Positions 37,887 to 46,136 of a DNA stretch of 64,000 nt are shown here, one piece after another. Position 1 is the first letter of the stretch; the number at the start of each line of letters is the position of its first letter. Below the pieces are notes generated by a model. That model did no database searches, was not told the DNA's origin, and was given only the letters and a program-made list of their open reading frames with translations. The translations under genes were made by a program, and so were the position numbers. The DNA comes from Bacteroidales bacterium (lineage in GTDB: Bacteria; Bacteroidota; Bacteroidia; Bacteroidales; Muribaculaceae), in NCBI GenBank assembly GCA_014800845.1, contig JAAVFJ010000017.1:1-64000 (forward strand), read 5' to 3'.

Positions 37887-38462
37887 TTACAGGGGGCGGG
37901 GTGGGGCGGGGAAGCTGGCTGTGATTTCTTGGATGGTCAGGGGGGATTCGTCGGTTTCGGCGTAGCGTCGGTCAGCTGGGGTTAGCAGCAGGCTCTCTTC
38001 GTTGAATTTTTCGCCGAAACTTAGGCTCAGTCCTTCGCGCAGCAGCATCCGGGCCACTGTGGGTTTGCCGCGGAAGCCGTGGATTATCCAGCGCTGTTGC
38101 GGCTGCAATTCGCGGTGCAGGGCTATTATCTGCTGTTGGCAGCGGACGTTGTGGATTATGAGTGGCAGACGGTATTTCTCTGCCATCAGAGCTTGTGCTT
38201 TGAAGGCCTGGAGCTGTGTCCACATAGGTGTCTTGCACAGGGCATCGAGCCCCGTTTCCCCTATGGCCAGAATCCGCGGGTCGGGAAGCATGGCCTCCAT
38301 CTGCCTGAGGCGAGCGTCAAGCTCGTCGGTTGGCAGGGGCAGATGCCAGGGGTGCAGCCCGAGACTATATGTCTGGTCGGGGAGCATGTCGTCTCCCGGT
38401 TGGATGTTTACCAGCGCGCCCGGGCGGGGTGCGGCGTGATGGGTGTGGATGTCAAGAATCAT
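37887..38462 (-). CDS. TatD-family metal-dependent hydrolase, apparently 3'-truncated
   Basis: 191 residues, TIM-barrel amidohydrolase fold. Metal ligands are visible: HTHH (6-9), the Glu of GETGLD (69), His of IIHN (104), His of IIHGFRG (128) and Asp of ETDES (171). Relatives act as DNases or as hydrolases of unknown substrate. The compact Bacteroidales relatives I recall continue about 25-30 residues beyond ETDES, with a helix after the EI segment; here the protein changes to SFPAPPRPL and stops. The last two codons and the stop lie inside the terminal repeat of the 765-bp element, so the element probably replaced the native end. The active site is intact, so it may still work. It overlaps yidD by 4 bases. 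Confidence 0.82.
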   Translation of the reverse strand: MILDIHTHHAAPRPGALVNIQPGDDMLPDQTYSLGLHPWHLPLPTDELDARLRQMEAMLPDPRILAIGETGLDALCKTPMWTQLQAFKAQALMAEKYRLPLIIHNVRCQQQIIALHRELQPQQRWIIHGFRGKPTVARMLLREGLSLSFGEKFNEESLLLTPADRRYAETDESPLTIQEITASFPAPPRPL

Positions 38463-38680
38463 GGCACTGGGTCATAGCCGCTTCCTCCCCAGGGGTGACA
38501 ACGGCAGATGCGGCGAATGGTCAGCCACAGTCCGCGAAAGGGCCCGTGGCGACGCAGGGCCTCAAGGGCGTATTCGGAGCATGTGGGGGTGAATCGGCAC
38601 GCATCGGGGAGCATCGGGGAGATGGCGGCGCGATAGAATTGAATGGGGAGCATGAGCACCCGGGCAAGCAGTTTCTTCAT
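38459..38680 (-). CDS. yidD: Membrane protein insertion efficiency factor YidD
   Basis: 73 residues: amphipathic N-terminus ([19 protein letters not shown]) followed by the conserved [15 protein letters not shown] and [14 protein letters not shown]. YidD assists YidC-dependent insertion of inner-membrane proteins. It overlaps rnpA upstream and tatD downstream by 4 bases each, giving the order rnpA-yidD-tatD common in Bacteroidetes. Confidence 0.95.
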   Translation of the reverse strand: MKKLLARVLMLPIQFYRAAISPMLPDACRFTPTCSEYALEALRRHGPFRGLWLTIRRICRCHPWGGSGYDPVP

Positions 38681-39183
38681 GACAGCGGTGCTTGAGGGGA
38701 TGCTTGAGAGTCTGCGGGCTTTTGTGCATCGGCGGCAGTGGTTGCGTCAGCCTCCTGCGCGGGGGAGGGTTGCGGGAAAAACTTGCTGTCGAGGGTGTTG
38801 AGCAGTTTGGCCGTCTTGGCCTCTATGGAGGCGAATGGCGCCATTTTGCTGCTTGCGTAGACTATGCCTACATGGAGCATGCAATCGGGGCAAGAGGCGG
38901 CTAATTTGTCGCGCAGGGGCACTCGCTGAAGTCTCCATGCCTCACGCATGAGCCGGCGGCAGCGCACGCGGTCCACAGCGTGGCGGAAACGCTTCTTGGG
39001 GGCGTTGACCATCAGCTGCAGGTGGGCACCGTGTAGCTCTTCGGGCACGTCGGCCTTGTTGACGAGGCGGAAAGTCATGCGTAGCGGGTATGCGTAGATA
39101 GTCTCCCCTTTTGCAAAGAGAGCATCAATCATTGTGCGGAAGCTGAGCCGCTCGCTTTTTGGAAAACTCAGAGGGTGATTCAT
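38677..39183 (-). CDS. rnpA: Ribonuclease P protein component
   Basis: 168 residues from the ATG at 39183 ([15 protein letters not shown]). The conserved RNR-type basic helix appears as [19 protein letters not shown] (about 74-92), and SFPKSERL is near the N-terminus. With the RNase P RNA it matures tRNA 5' ends. The tail of about 30 residues after FFPQPSPAQ is low-complexity (A, Q, S, P, T) and is an extension beyond the usual 115-140 residues. A near-perfect promoter ends only 5 bases before the ATG, so the message may be leaderless; starting further upstream would place the start inside or before the promoter. Confidence 0.92.
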   Translation of the reverse strand: MNHPLSFPKSERLSFRTMIDALFAKGETIYAYPLRMTFRLVNKADVPEELHGAHLQLMVNAPKKRFRHAVDRVRCRRLMREAWRLQRVPLRDKLAASCPDCMLHVGIVYASSKMAPFASIEAKTAKLLNTLDSKFFPQPSPAQEADATTAADAQKPADSQASPQAPLS

Positions 39184-39188
39184 CAATG

Positions 39189-39219
39189 CAAAGTTACGCT
39201 TTTTTTGTAAGCCCTGCAA
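39189..39219 (-). promoter_or_regulatory. rnpA promoter, start codon almost at the transcription start
   Basis: On the minus strand, TTG (plus 39217-39219) and TAACTTTG (plus 39189-39196) are separated by exactly 20 bases. The predicted start near 39184 is next to the ATG at 39183. Confidence 0.8.
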
Positions 39220-39232
39220 GTTTCCTGGCGCG

Positions 39233-40279
39233 TCAGCGTTTGCGTGCTTCGGAGTACTTTGTGAGCAGATACAGGATGTTCATGAGGCGGAAGCGCATCA
39301 TCAGCAGGTGGAGCCTGTGAGCGCGGCGCAGGGAGCGGGCCGGGTAGCTCTTATAGATGCGGCGAGCGTAGGGGAGGGCGCACTGCCGCCTGCACCACTT
39401 GATTTTTTCAGCGTAGCTGCCCGGGCCGAGCATCTTGAACTTCATGAAGCCGCGCGTCATCTCCAGAAAGTAATACATGGGGGCCAGCTCGGCGTCGCGC
39501 GGTGAGTAGCCATCGGCCAGCAGGCGCTGCTCCATGAGCTCTGAGTAGCGGGCGAAACGCTCGATGGTGTCGGGCTTGATGGTGTGGGAGAGGGAGTCGG
39601 CGTTTTCGCGATAGGCTATAGCCACCAGGTCAGTGGTGCCTATGCGAGAGCAGTGGCGGGCCACATCATAGTTGAAAATGAAGTCCTCGGAGCCAAATTC
39701 GCGTTCGCTCACTATGCTGAGCTTGTGGCTCTCAATCAGAGAGCGACGGAAGAGGGCGGCCCAGAGTCCCCCCTCCATGCGCATAGCCTCGTCGGCGGCG
39801 CCATCCGGGCAACCAATGAAGAGGAGCGCCAGGCGGCGAAGCTGCTCCGGCTCGGAGTAGACTCTGATTTTTATTTCCTTCTCGTTGAGGGGCTCGGGGG
39901 GAGTGTCGCTGAAGATTTCGCGCCGGGCATGGAGCATGTCGAGATTGAGCTTGCGGGCGCTGAAATACATCTTTTCGAGAGCTCCGGGCATCATGAGGTC
40001 GTCGGCATCAAGGAAAGCTACATATTCGCCGCGAGCCAGCAGCAGCCCCTCCGAGCGGGAAAGACCTGCCCCGGAGTTGCTCTTGTGGAGCACGGTTATG
40101 CGGCTGTCAAGGCGTGCAAGAGCTTCGCACTCAGCGCCGGAGCCGTCGCGTGAACCGTCGTTTACGAGAATGATCTCTATGTCGTGAAGGCTCTGCCGGC
40201 GCACTGACTCCACGCTGTCGCGCAGATAGGGGAGGGCGTTGTAGACGGGAATTATGACACTTACCTTTGGACTAATCAT
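39233..40279 (-). CDS. Glycosyltransferase family 2 protein
   Basis: 348 residues. The N-terminal GT-A domain has VSVIIPVYNALPYLRDSVES, the nucleotide-binding VNDGSRDGS, and FLDADDLMMPGA with the metal-binding DxD-like motif. The C-terminal part is helical and basic, typical of enzymes adding sugars to lipid-linked repeat units. It is the last gene of the exopolysaccharide cluster, overlapping the polymerase gene by 8 bases. The sugar is unknown. Confidence 0.9.
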   Translation of the reverse strand: MISPKVSVIIPVYNALPYLRDSVESVRRQSLHDIEIILVNDGSRDGSGAECEALARLDSRITVLHKSNSGAGLSRSEGLLLARGEYVAFLDADDLMMPGALEKMYFSARKLNLDMLHARREIFSDTPPEPLNEKEIKIRVYSEPEQLRRLALLFIGCPDGAADEAMRMEGGLWAALFRRSLIESHKLSIVSEREFGSEDFIFNYDVARHCSRIGTTDLVAIAYRENADSLSHTIKPDTIERFARYSELMEQRLLADGYSPRDAELAPMYYFLEMTRGFMKFKMLGPGSYAEKIKWCRRQCALPYARRIYKSYPARSLRRAHRLHLLMMRFRLMNILYLLTKYSEARKR

Positions 40280-41615
40280 GCAGACTAAATGCGAATTTCT
40301 TTGAGCCTAACAGGGGGATATGCTGATACGCCGGGAGTTCGTTCCAACGAGAGCAGACGAAGACGAAGTACATATACTGCACGTAGATGGGGAGAATGTC
40401 CATAAAGGGGCAGTAGACGCTGACTATGCATGTGACTAACCCTAACATCCAGGACATCTGCAGATTGCGCTCCCCCTTATGTCTCCGCCACAGCCGGAAG
40501 ACGGTGATCCAGAACAGGATATAAAGTATGCCGCCCGGAATACCCATGTCGACCATAGCAGCGTGCCACTGCATTATGCAACCCTGCATCATCCAGAAAT
40601 ATCGCTTGGCGAAATCGGTCTTATCAAGTTTGAGGCCACCTTTATACTGGCTGACCCCAAATCCGAAGAACCAGGCTTTGGGGTGGCGGTCATAAAGCAT
40701 GGGGAGCACCATGAATTTCAGACCACGGGCGTAGTCGGTCTCCTCCACGTCGATCACATCGTTTTCAAAGATGTATTCCACGAGCTCAAGCATCTGGTCA
40801 TCGCCTACTACATAGGCCGATACGTCATCAAGACTTACCACTTTACTGCCTTCCACCATTTTACTATAAAGTATGCCACTTCCCACCGCCACGACTACCA
40901 TGAGGGGAATAATATAAATCATACGCTTCAGGAAGCGCCTGTCCATGGGCACAAGGAAGAAGAAATACATCAGGATATAGATGAACGACACCTTAGTCTC
41001 ATTCATGAACGTGGGGAGAAGCAGCACGAGTAACTGCCAGTTGTTGAGCAGGTTCTTAAAGTAAGACGCGTTTTTGTCCCAGCGGCGCAGCATCAGATAG
41101 AAGCTGGCGAGATAGATGATGGTTGAGGTGTTGCCCGACTGCATTTGGCCGATAGAGCCCGACACGTTGTCGAACGCACCGTAACGCAGAAACTGAATCA
41201 CCATACATGGGAACTGGATCACCAGATAGATGTAGATGAGCCGGTCCATGCGGCGAATGAAGTAGCGACGCCGGGTGTCATCAGTCCAGAAGTATCTGAA
41301 AATCGGGATGATGAACAGAAAGGCTATATAGAATCGGCAACCGTTAATCCAGTACATGACGCTTAGGTGATTAGCTAAAACAGTGTCGATGAAACTGACC
41401 GTCAGGAAGATAGCTATAATCATCTTGTCCACCCGAGCCCGGAGTGTCCAGATGCCGAGGCCCACAAATATAATCTCCCCCAAAGCCCACAGACTCAAGA
41501 GTACTTCGTTGTGGCGCTCATTGGTGAGCTCCTGCACAAAAAACGGGACAGTAGCGCAGATCCAAAATGTCCAGAAGAAAATCTTGGCTATGAGCTTGTA
41601 TTTTTCTATACGCAT
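40272..41615 (-). CDS. O-antigen polymerase/ligase-like (Wzy-type) membrane protein
   Basis: 447 residues with about 10-12 transmembrane segments and a large periplasmic loop (about 255-330) that includes the GFGVSQYKGG region. Such sequences are typical of Wzy/O-antigen polymerase-like proteins, which join lipid-linked repeat units on the periplasmic side. Sequence conservation in this family is low, so the call rests on topology and on neighbours: chain-length regulator and export lipoprotein upstream, glycosyltransferase downstream. Confidence 0.75.
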   Translation of the reverse strand: MRIEKYKLIAKIFFWTFWICATVPFFVQELTNERHNEVLLSLWALGEIIFVGLGIWTLRARVDKMIIAIFLTVSFIDTVLANHLSVMYWINGCRFYIAFLFIIPIFRYFWTDDTRRRYFIRRMDRLIYIYLVIQFPCMVIQFLRYGAFDNVSGSIGQMQSGNTSTIIYLASFYLMLRRWDKNASYFKNLLNNWQLLVLLLPTFMNETKVSFIYILMYFFFLVPMDRRFLKRMIYIIPLMVVVAVGSGILYSKMVEGSKVVSLDDVSAYVVGDDQMLELVEYIFENDVIDVEETDYARGLKFMVLPMLYDRHPKAWFFGFGVSQYKGGLKLDKTDFAKRYFWMMQGCIMQWHAAMVDMGIPGGILYILFWITVFRLWRRHKGERNLQMSWMLGLVTCIVSVYCPFMDILPIYVQYMYFVFVCSRWNELPAYQHIPLLGSKKFAFSLHD

Positions 41616-41672
41616 GTTTGTCCTTTCAGTGGGCTTGGGCTTGATTTCGAGATACCTTATGGAGGGGGAGAA

Positions 41673-43298
41673 TTACTTGTCGTCAGACTTTTTCTTATTG
41701 GCGGAGGCAATCATCTGCAGGCCGACCGAGGGCACCATCAGTCCAATTACGAGGGCTGCAAGGAGCACAAACATGGAGCGGGGAGCTACAGGTTTGGAGT
41801 CGGCATAAGCCGGGTCAATGATTTTGCCCACGGGCTCGTTCTGCGAAAGGGCGATGTTTGTCTCCTCGCGCTTCTGGAGCAGGTAAGCATAAATCTGGTT
41901 CTTCACCACACGGTCGCGTTCGAAAGAGAGGAGCTTGTGCTCCATCTCAGGCATACCGGCCATGCGCGAGTCGCGCTGATTGAGCTCATTCTTCATGGAT
42001 GCGAGAGACTGCGAGAGATAGCCGATTTCGCGGTTGAGAGATTTGATGATGGTCTCACGCGTAGAATGAATCTGGCGGTTGAGCACCTCAAGCTGGCGGT
42101 TGCCGGCCTTTGCGGTAGCCTCGAGATTCATTCGCTCGGCCAGCATATCGTTGTAGCTTAGCAGATAGCGGCCGAAAGTCTCGGAGTTTCCGAGTTCGTT
42201 GGAGGTGAAGGGAATCTGATTGTCGCGGGTGCCGGGATTGGTGAGCATGTCACGGAAGAGACGGTAGTTCTCCAGCTTCGTGCTGAGCTGCAGGTACTGC
42301 TCGTCGAGAGCGCTCATGCGGGTGAAGATATAATTGGCCTCAGCTTCGGGGTCTACGATGCGCTGGTCGCGCTTGTAGTTTTCCACCTTAGTGTCCTCCT
42401 GGTCGAGCTCCTGATAGATGGTGAGTAGGCGGTTGTCGATGAATTCAAGAGCGGCAGTGTTGTGAGCGAGGCGGTCCACGCTGCGGCGATTGTTGTAGTG
42501 AGCCATCACAGCGTTCACTATAGCCTCGCCAAGCTTGATGTTGGTCTGCTCCAGGTCAATCTGCACAGCGTCGGCCTTCTTGGAAATGTAAGCGAAGTTA
42601 ATGGCTCCCAGCAAATCGTCTACGGCATCCATGGTTGACACGGCCGAGGCCTCCACGTCGAGCGGCACATTGGGGTCATAATGCTGCGTGAGCGTGATGG
42701 TGAAGGTGCCGTAAGGGGTCTTAACGGAGAAGGGGAGGCGCGGGGTGCTCACTTCGGTCGAGAATTTCTTCTGGCTGACAGCGATGGTGAACTCCTTCTC
42801 GCCCTTTTCGCGAGTGATTTTAAATGATGTGGCAGCGCCGATGGTGTCGATTATGGCCTGCGGAATGTTGATGGCCACCGGAGATTTGGGGAATAAATTT
42901 TTCTCCGGGCGCATGAAGCCGCCGGGGCGGTAGTAGCTGTATTGCAGGTGCAGGTCGTTGACCACATCCTTAAGATTGGTCACACTCGACATTTTCATGA
43001 TCTCATTCTCGGGGTTGGCATAATCCGAGTCGCTGGAGCCGAGCAGATTCATCATGGAGGTGAGCGAACCGGCTTTGCCCACACCGCCTACCTCTTCCTG
43101 ATTAAACATTATGAGGCTCTTGACCAGATAGGTCTTGGGGGTGCTTTTAAGATAAATGTAGGCGCAACCCACGCTGAGAATCAGGCAGATGGCAAAGAGC
43201 CACCAGTGGCGCAGGTAGTTACGCATGATTTTGCCGAAGTCTATCACGCCCTGGGGCTCGGCAGAGGGGACAGCGGGCTTGGTTGATTCGTTAGTCAT
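41673..43298 (-). CDS. Chain-length determinant (Wzz/GumC-like) protein
   Basis: 541 residues. The N-terminal transmembrane segment (about 28-50, LRHWWLFAICLILS) opens a Wzz domain. A long periplasmic coiled-coil region follows (about 270-490, LDQEDTKVENYKRDQ and later heptads), and a C-terminal transmembrane segment (about 510-530) is preceded by a Pro-rich PAYADSKPVAPRS motif typical of the family. There is no C-terminal tyrosine-kinase domain. It sets polymer length and links the polymerase to the export lipoprotein encoded just upstream (10-base gap). Confidence 0.9.
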   Translation of the reverse strand: MTNESTKPAVPSAEPQGVIDFGKIMRNYLRHWWLFAICLILSVGCAYIYLKSTPKTYLVKSLIMFNQEEVGGVGKAGSLTSMMNLLGSSDSDYANPENEIMKMSSVTNLKDVVNDLHLQYSYYRPGGFMRPEKNLFPKSPVAINIPQAIIDTIGAATSFKITREKGEKEFTIAVSQKKFSTEVSTPRLPFSVKTPYGTFTITLTQHYDPNVPLDVEASAVSTMDAVDDLLGAINFAYISKKADAVQIDLEQTNIKLGEAIVNAVMAHYNNRRSVDRLAHNTAALEFIDNRLLTIYQELDQEDTKVENYKRDQRIVDPEAEANYIFTRMSALDEQYLQLSTKLENYRLFRDMLTNPGTRDNQIPFTSNELGNSETFGRYLLSYNDMLAERMNLEATAKAGNRQLEVLNRQIHSTRETIIKSLNREIGYLSQSLASMKNELNQRDSRMAGMPEMEHKLLSFERDRVVKNQIYAYLLQKREETNIALSQNEPVGKIIDPAYADSKPVAPRSMFVLLAALVIGLMVPSVGLQMIASANKKKSDDK

Positions 43299-43308
43299 AA
43301 TCCGGGAA

Positions 43309-44070
43309 TTATTTTACCGCGAGGGCTATTACGAGTGAAGCTATTACGGAAGCACCGGAGATAATGGCCGATACCACCTGAATCTTATAGGAGTTGTTAA
43401 CGCTGTATTCGGCCTGGTCTCTGCGGGCATCGTTGGGCTCTACGTAGATCACATCGTTCTGCTGCAGATAGTAGTAGGGGCTCTTGATGAGGTCGCCGTC
43501 GGAGAGGTCAAGGCGGTGGTAAGTGACCTCGCCACCCTCTTCGCGGATTAGAGTCACGTTGTCGCGGCGTCCGAACACGGTGAGGTCGCCGGCTTCACTC
43601 AGTGCTTCGAGCACCGTCATGCGCTCAGTGGGCACTTTGATGACAGCGGGTTTCTGCACCTCGCCCAGTACGCTCACCTTGAAGTTGAGCAGCTCCACGC
43701 GCACGGTGGGAGCTTCGGCAAATTCAGCTACGCGGCGGGTCACCTCCTCAGCCAGCTGCGTGGTGGTGAGGCCTTCGGCTTTGACTTTGCCTACCTTCGG
43801 CAGATTGATGTAACCCTGTTTGTCTACGAAGTAAGACTTCGTATCAGTCTCACGGTCAGGCAGATTGAAGGTGGCAGTAAGCTCGGGAAGTTCCGTATTG
43901 ATATACACAGAGAGCTCATCGCCCGGCTCAATCTTGAGTTGCCAGTTGGCGCGAGTCACTACTTGTTCCGCAACAGGGGTGTTATTGTGAAAATACCCCA
44001 GATTTTCCTTGGTCTTGCAGCCGGTGAGCAGAATCAGCATCACAGGCAAAAGATACAGAAGTTTCTTCAT
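43309..44070 (-). CDS. Polysaccharide export outer-membrane lipoprotein (Wza-like)
   Basis: 253 residues. Lipobox LTGC gives the acylated Cys at 18. A Poly_export domain (IEPGDELSVYI, about 50-130) is followed by an SLBB domain (VSVLGEVQKPAVIKVP, about 142-225) and a C-terminal hydrophobic segment (about 230-250). It forms the outer-membrane exit channel for exopolysaccharide. First gene of the cluster Wza-Wzz-Wzy-GT2. The hydrophobic C-terminus differs from E. coli Wza and is common in Bacteroidetes. Confidence 0.9.
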   Translation of the reverse strand: MKKLLYLLPVMLILLTGCKTKENLGYFHNNTPVAEQVVTRANWQLKIEPGDELSVYINTELPELTATFNLPDRETDTKSYFVDKQGYINLPKVGKVKAEGLTTTQLAEEVTRRVAEFAEAPTVRVELLNFKVSVLGEVQKPAVIKVPTERMTVLEALSEAGDLTVFGRRDNVTLIREEGGEVTYHRLDLSDGDLIKSPYYYLQQNDVIYVEPNDARRDQAEYSVNNSYKIQVVSAIISGASVIASLVIALAVK

Positions 44071-44168
44071 AAAAGAGGTTAATTGTTAGTCAGCCATAAT
44101 GCATCCGTGCGTAGCTTTACTCATAAATAACGCAGGTATGTAGCGCTTATTGTACCCTCCCTGTTTTT

Positions 44169-44204
44169 TGCCCTTTTGATTTTCGGCGAAGTTTTGTAAC
44201 TTTG
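44169..44204 (+). promoter_or_regulatory. Upstream copy of a duplicated promoter (P1)
   Basis: TTTTG at 44174-44178 and TAACTTTG at 44197-44204, spacer 18. The 36-base segment is repeated almost exactly at 44253-44289. Confidence 0.7.
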
Positions 44205-44252
44205 ACCTCAATCAAATGGCTTCGCCACCGGGCACCGGCCTTGCGGCCGACA

Positions 44253-44289
44253 TGCCCTTTTGATTTTCGGCGAAGTTTTTGTAACTTTG
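44253..44289 (+). promoter_or_regulatory. Downstream copy of the duplicated promoter (P2), pdxA operon
   Basis: TTTTG at 44258-44262 and TAACTTTG at 44282-44289, spacer 19 because of one extra T compared with P1. The start near 44294 gives a leader of about 16 bases to the pdxA ATG. Confidence 0.8.
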
Positions 44290-44309
44290 CACTTTAAATT
44301 ATAATTGAC

Positions 44310-45416
44310 ATGGCAAAGGAATCACGGTCGCTCCGGGTGGGCATCACTCACGGCGACATCAATGGCATAGGCTATGAGGTCATTATGAAGGCGCTGATGC
44401 CTGAGGGCATGACGGATCTCTGCACCCCCGTGGTCTTCGGATCTCCCGCGGTGGCCTCATATTACAAAAAGAGTTGTGGCCTGGAGGAATTCAAGCCCCG
44501 CATCATTTCCGATGCCTCGAAAGCCGAGCCGGGACAGATCAATTTCGTAGATATTAACGCCGGCGAACTTCGCATTGAGCCGGGTCAGCCCACTGCCGAC
44601 GGCGGTCGTGCCGCCCTGATGGCGCTCGACAAGGCTGTGGAGGCGCTGCGCAATCAGGAGATAGATGTGCTCGTGACCGCCCCCATCAATAAGGAGGCTA
44701 TGAAGTTGGCCGGTTTCCCCTTCCCCGGACACACGGAATATCTGCAGGAAAATCTGGCCGACGGTCAGCAGGCGCTGATGGTGCTCTGCAGGGAGGGTGG
44801 CCCGCGTGTAGCGTTGGTCACCATCCACATCCCGCTGAGCGAAGTGAGCGCGGCGGTGACTACCGAAGCAGTGGCCGACAAGCTGCGCGGCCTGCATCAC
44901 ACCCTGCGCAAGGATTTTGCCATAGAGCGCCCAAAGATAGCTGTCCTCTCGCTCAATCCTCACGCCGGCGACGGTGGAGTGATCGGTTCCGAAGAGATGG
45001 ATGTGATCACCCCGGCCATCGAGGAGGTATATGCCAAGAAGATTCTGGCTTTCGGCCCCTATGCTGCCGACGGCTTTTTCGGTTCCGGAGCCTACAAGAA
45101 GTTTGACGCCGTGCTCGCCATGTATCATGACCAGGGACTGGCTCCCTTCAAGATGCTGGCGCTGGAAGATGGCGTGAACTACACGGCCTCGCTCCCCTTT
45201 ATCCGCACAAGCCCGGACCACGGCACGGGCTATGATATTGTAAATCAAGGCGTGGCCGACCCGTCATCGATGCGAGCCGCCATCTATGCCGCCATAGACA
45301 TATTCCGCCGTCGGCGCACATATTACCGCTCCAAGGCCAATCCGCTGAAGAAGCAGTATGTGGACCGCAGCGGCGACCGCACCACACTTGACCTCACTAA
45401 AGAAACTACTGACTAA
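44310..45416 (+). CDS. pdxA: 4-hydroxythreonine-4-phosphate dehydrogenase
   Basis: 368 residues. Family motifs: ITHGDINGIGYEVI at the N-terminus, APINKEAM, the metal-binding His in FPGHTEYL, SLNPHAGDGG, and MYHDQGLAPFKML. It oxidises 4-phosphohydroxy-L-threonine with NAD in the DXP-dependent pathway to pyridoxal phosphate. It is the first gene after two tandem promoters, and the next gene starts within its stop codon (1-base overlap), so it heads a five-gene operon. Whether it serves only vitamin B6 synthesis, or also the following pathway, is not clear from sequence. Confidence 0.93.
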   Translation: MAKESRSLRVGITHGDINGIGYEVIMKALMPEGMTDLCTPVVFGSPAVASYYKKSCGLEEFKPRIISDASKAEPGQINFVDINAGELRIEPGQPTADGGRAALMALDKAVEALRNQEIDVLVTAPINKEAMKLAGFPFPGHTEYLQENLADGQQALMVLCREGGPRVALVTIHIPLSEVSAAVTTEAVADKLRGLHHTLRKDFAIERPKIAVLSLNPHAGDGGVIGSEEMDVITPAIEEVYAKKILAFGPYAADGFFGSGAYKKFDAVLAMYHDQGLAPFKMLALEDGVNYTASLPFIRTSPDHGTGYDIVNQGVADPSSMRAAIYAAIDIFRRRRTYYRSKANPLKKQYVDRSGDRTTLDLTKETTD

Positions 45417-46129
45417 TGCATTACGGTATAATAGCTGCCGGAGAGGGTTCCCGGCTCGTGCAGGAGGGAGTTGCGCTCCCAAAGCCCCTCGTAAATATCC
45501 AGGGCACACCTATGATTAAGCGCCTGATAGACATCTTCCTGCAGGGGGATGCCGAGAGCATTTCCATCATAGTAAACGAGCAGATGACGCAGGTGCGCGA
45601 ATATCTGGAGGCCCTCGCCCCCACGCTCCCCGTGCCTCTGCGACTGATTGTGAAGTCCACCCCCAGCTCCATGCATTCATTTTTCGAACTCAGCTCCCTG
45701 ATGAAGCAGTCCGGCGGCAAGTTCATACTGACCACAGTGGACACCATCTTCCGTCCCGACGAGTTCCTGCCTTACGTGAAAGCATTTGCCGATGCACCCG
45801 CCGAGGTGCAGGGCCTGATGCCCATGACCTCGTTTATCGACGACGAGAAGCCCCTCTACATAGAGGTGGACGCCCACGACCGCATCACAGCCTTCCTCGA
45901 TGCGCCTCTGCCCGACACCCGCTATGTGTCCGGAGGCATCTACGGCCTGACCACCCCCGCCTTCGATGTGCTCGAAGAGTGCATGAGCCGCGGAGTGAGC
46001 CGTATGCGCAATTTCCAGCGCGCGCTGGTGGAGGCCGGCCTTTACCTCAAAGGTTATGCGTTTAAGAAGATTGTGGATGTAGACCACGCTGCCGACATAC
46101 CGACAGCCGAAGAATTTCTTAATTCGTGA
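45416..46129 (+). CDS. NTP-transferase family nucleotidyltransferase
   Basis: 237 residues, GT-A-like nucleotidyltransferase fold. The N-terminal glycine-rich GIIAAGEGSRL is followed by KPLVNIQGTPMIKRLID, then TTVDTIF with a metal-binding Asp (about 105), and SGGIYGL. The size suits a sugar- or alcohol-phosphate nucleotidylyltransferase making an NDP- or CDP-activated headgroup. It overlaps pdxA by one base. The downstream CDP-alcohol phosphotransferase suggests the product is a CDP-activated polar alcohol. Substrate not determinable from sequence. Confidence 0.8.
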   Translation: MHYGIIAAGEGSRLVQEGVALPKPLVNIQGTPMIKRLIDIFLQGDAESISIIVNEQMTQVREYLEALAPTLPVPLRLIVKSTPSSMHSFFELSSLMKQSGGKFILTTVDTIFRPDEFLPYVKAFADAPAEVQGLMPMTSFIDDEKPLYIEVDAHDRITAFLDAPLPDTRYVSGGIYGLTTPAFDVLEECMSRGVSRMRNFQRALVEAGLYLKGYAFKKIVDVDHAADIPTAEEFLNS

Positions 46130-46136
46130 AAAAATT

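Larger units (their letters stand above)
37131..37895. mobile_element. MITE-like non-coding inverted-repeat element, 765 bp
   Basis: The ends are perfect 15-bp inverted repeats: CCCCTGTAAGGGTTA (37131-37145) and TAACCCTTACAGGGG (37881-37895). Inside, two long imperfect inverted arms of about 175 bases (about 37196-37372 and 37610-37784) share long identical blocks such as CCCAAACAGCCCACACATGC and TTATCCTCCTTTAGCGGC. A further inner repeat (GTTGCAAAAC with GTTTTGCAAC, about 37484 and 37573) sits near the centre. Short degenerate repeats of the ATAACCCGT type fill the right flank (37805-37885). No coding gene is supported. The structure fits a miniature transposable element or other cruciform-forming repeat. 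Its right end covers the last two codons and the stop of tatD, suggesting insertion there. No clear target-site duplication was found. Confidence 0.7.

Noticed and set aside
37131..37895. CRISPR array
   Set aside because: Repeats are inverted or degenerate and not regularly spaced; no cas genes are near.
39233..44070. Complete capsule biosynthesis locus
   Set aside because: Only Wza, Wzz, Wzy-like and one GT2 are present; there is no flippase, initiating transferase or nucleotide-sugar genes, so only an export/polymerisation cluster is claimed.
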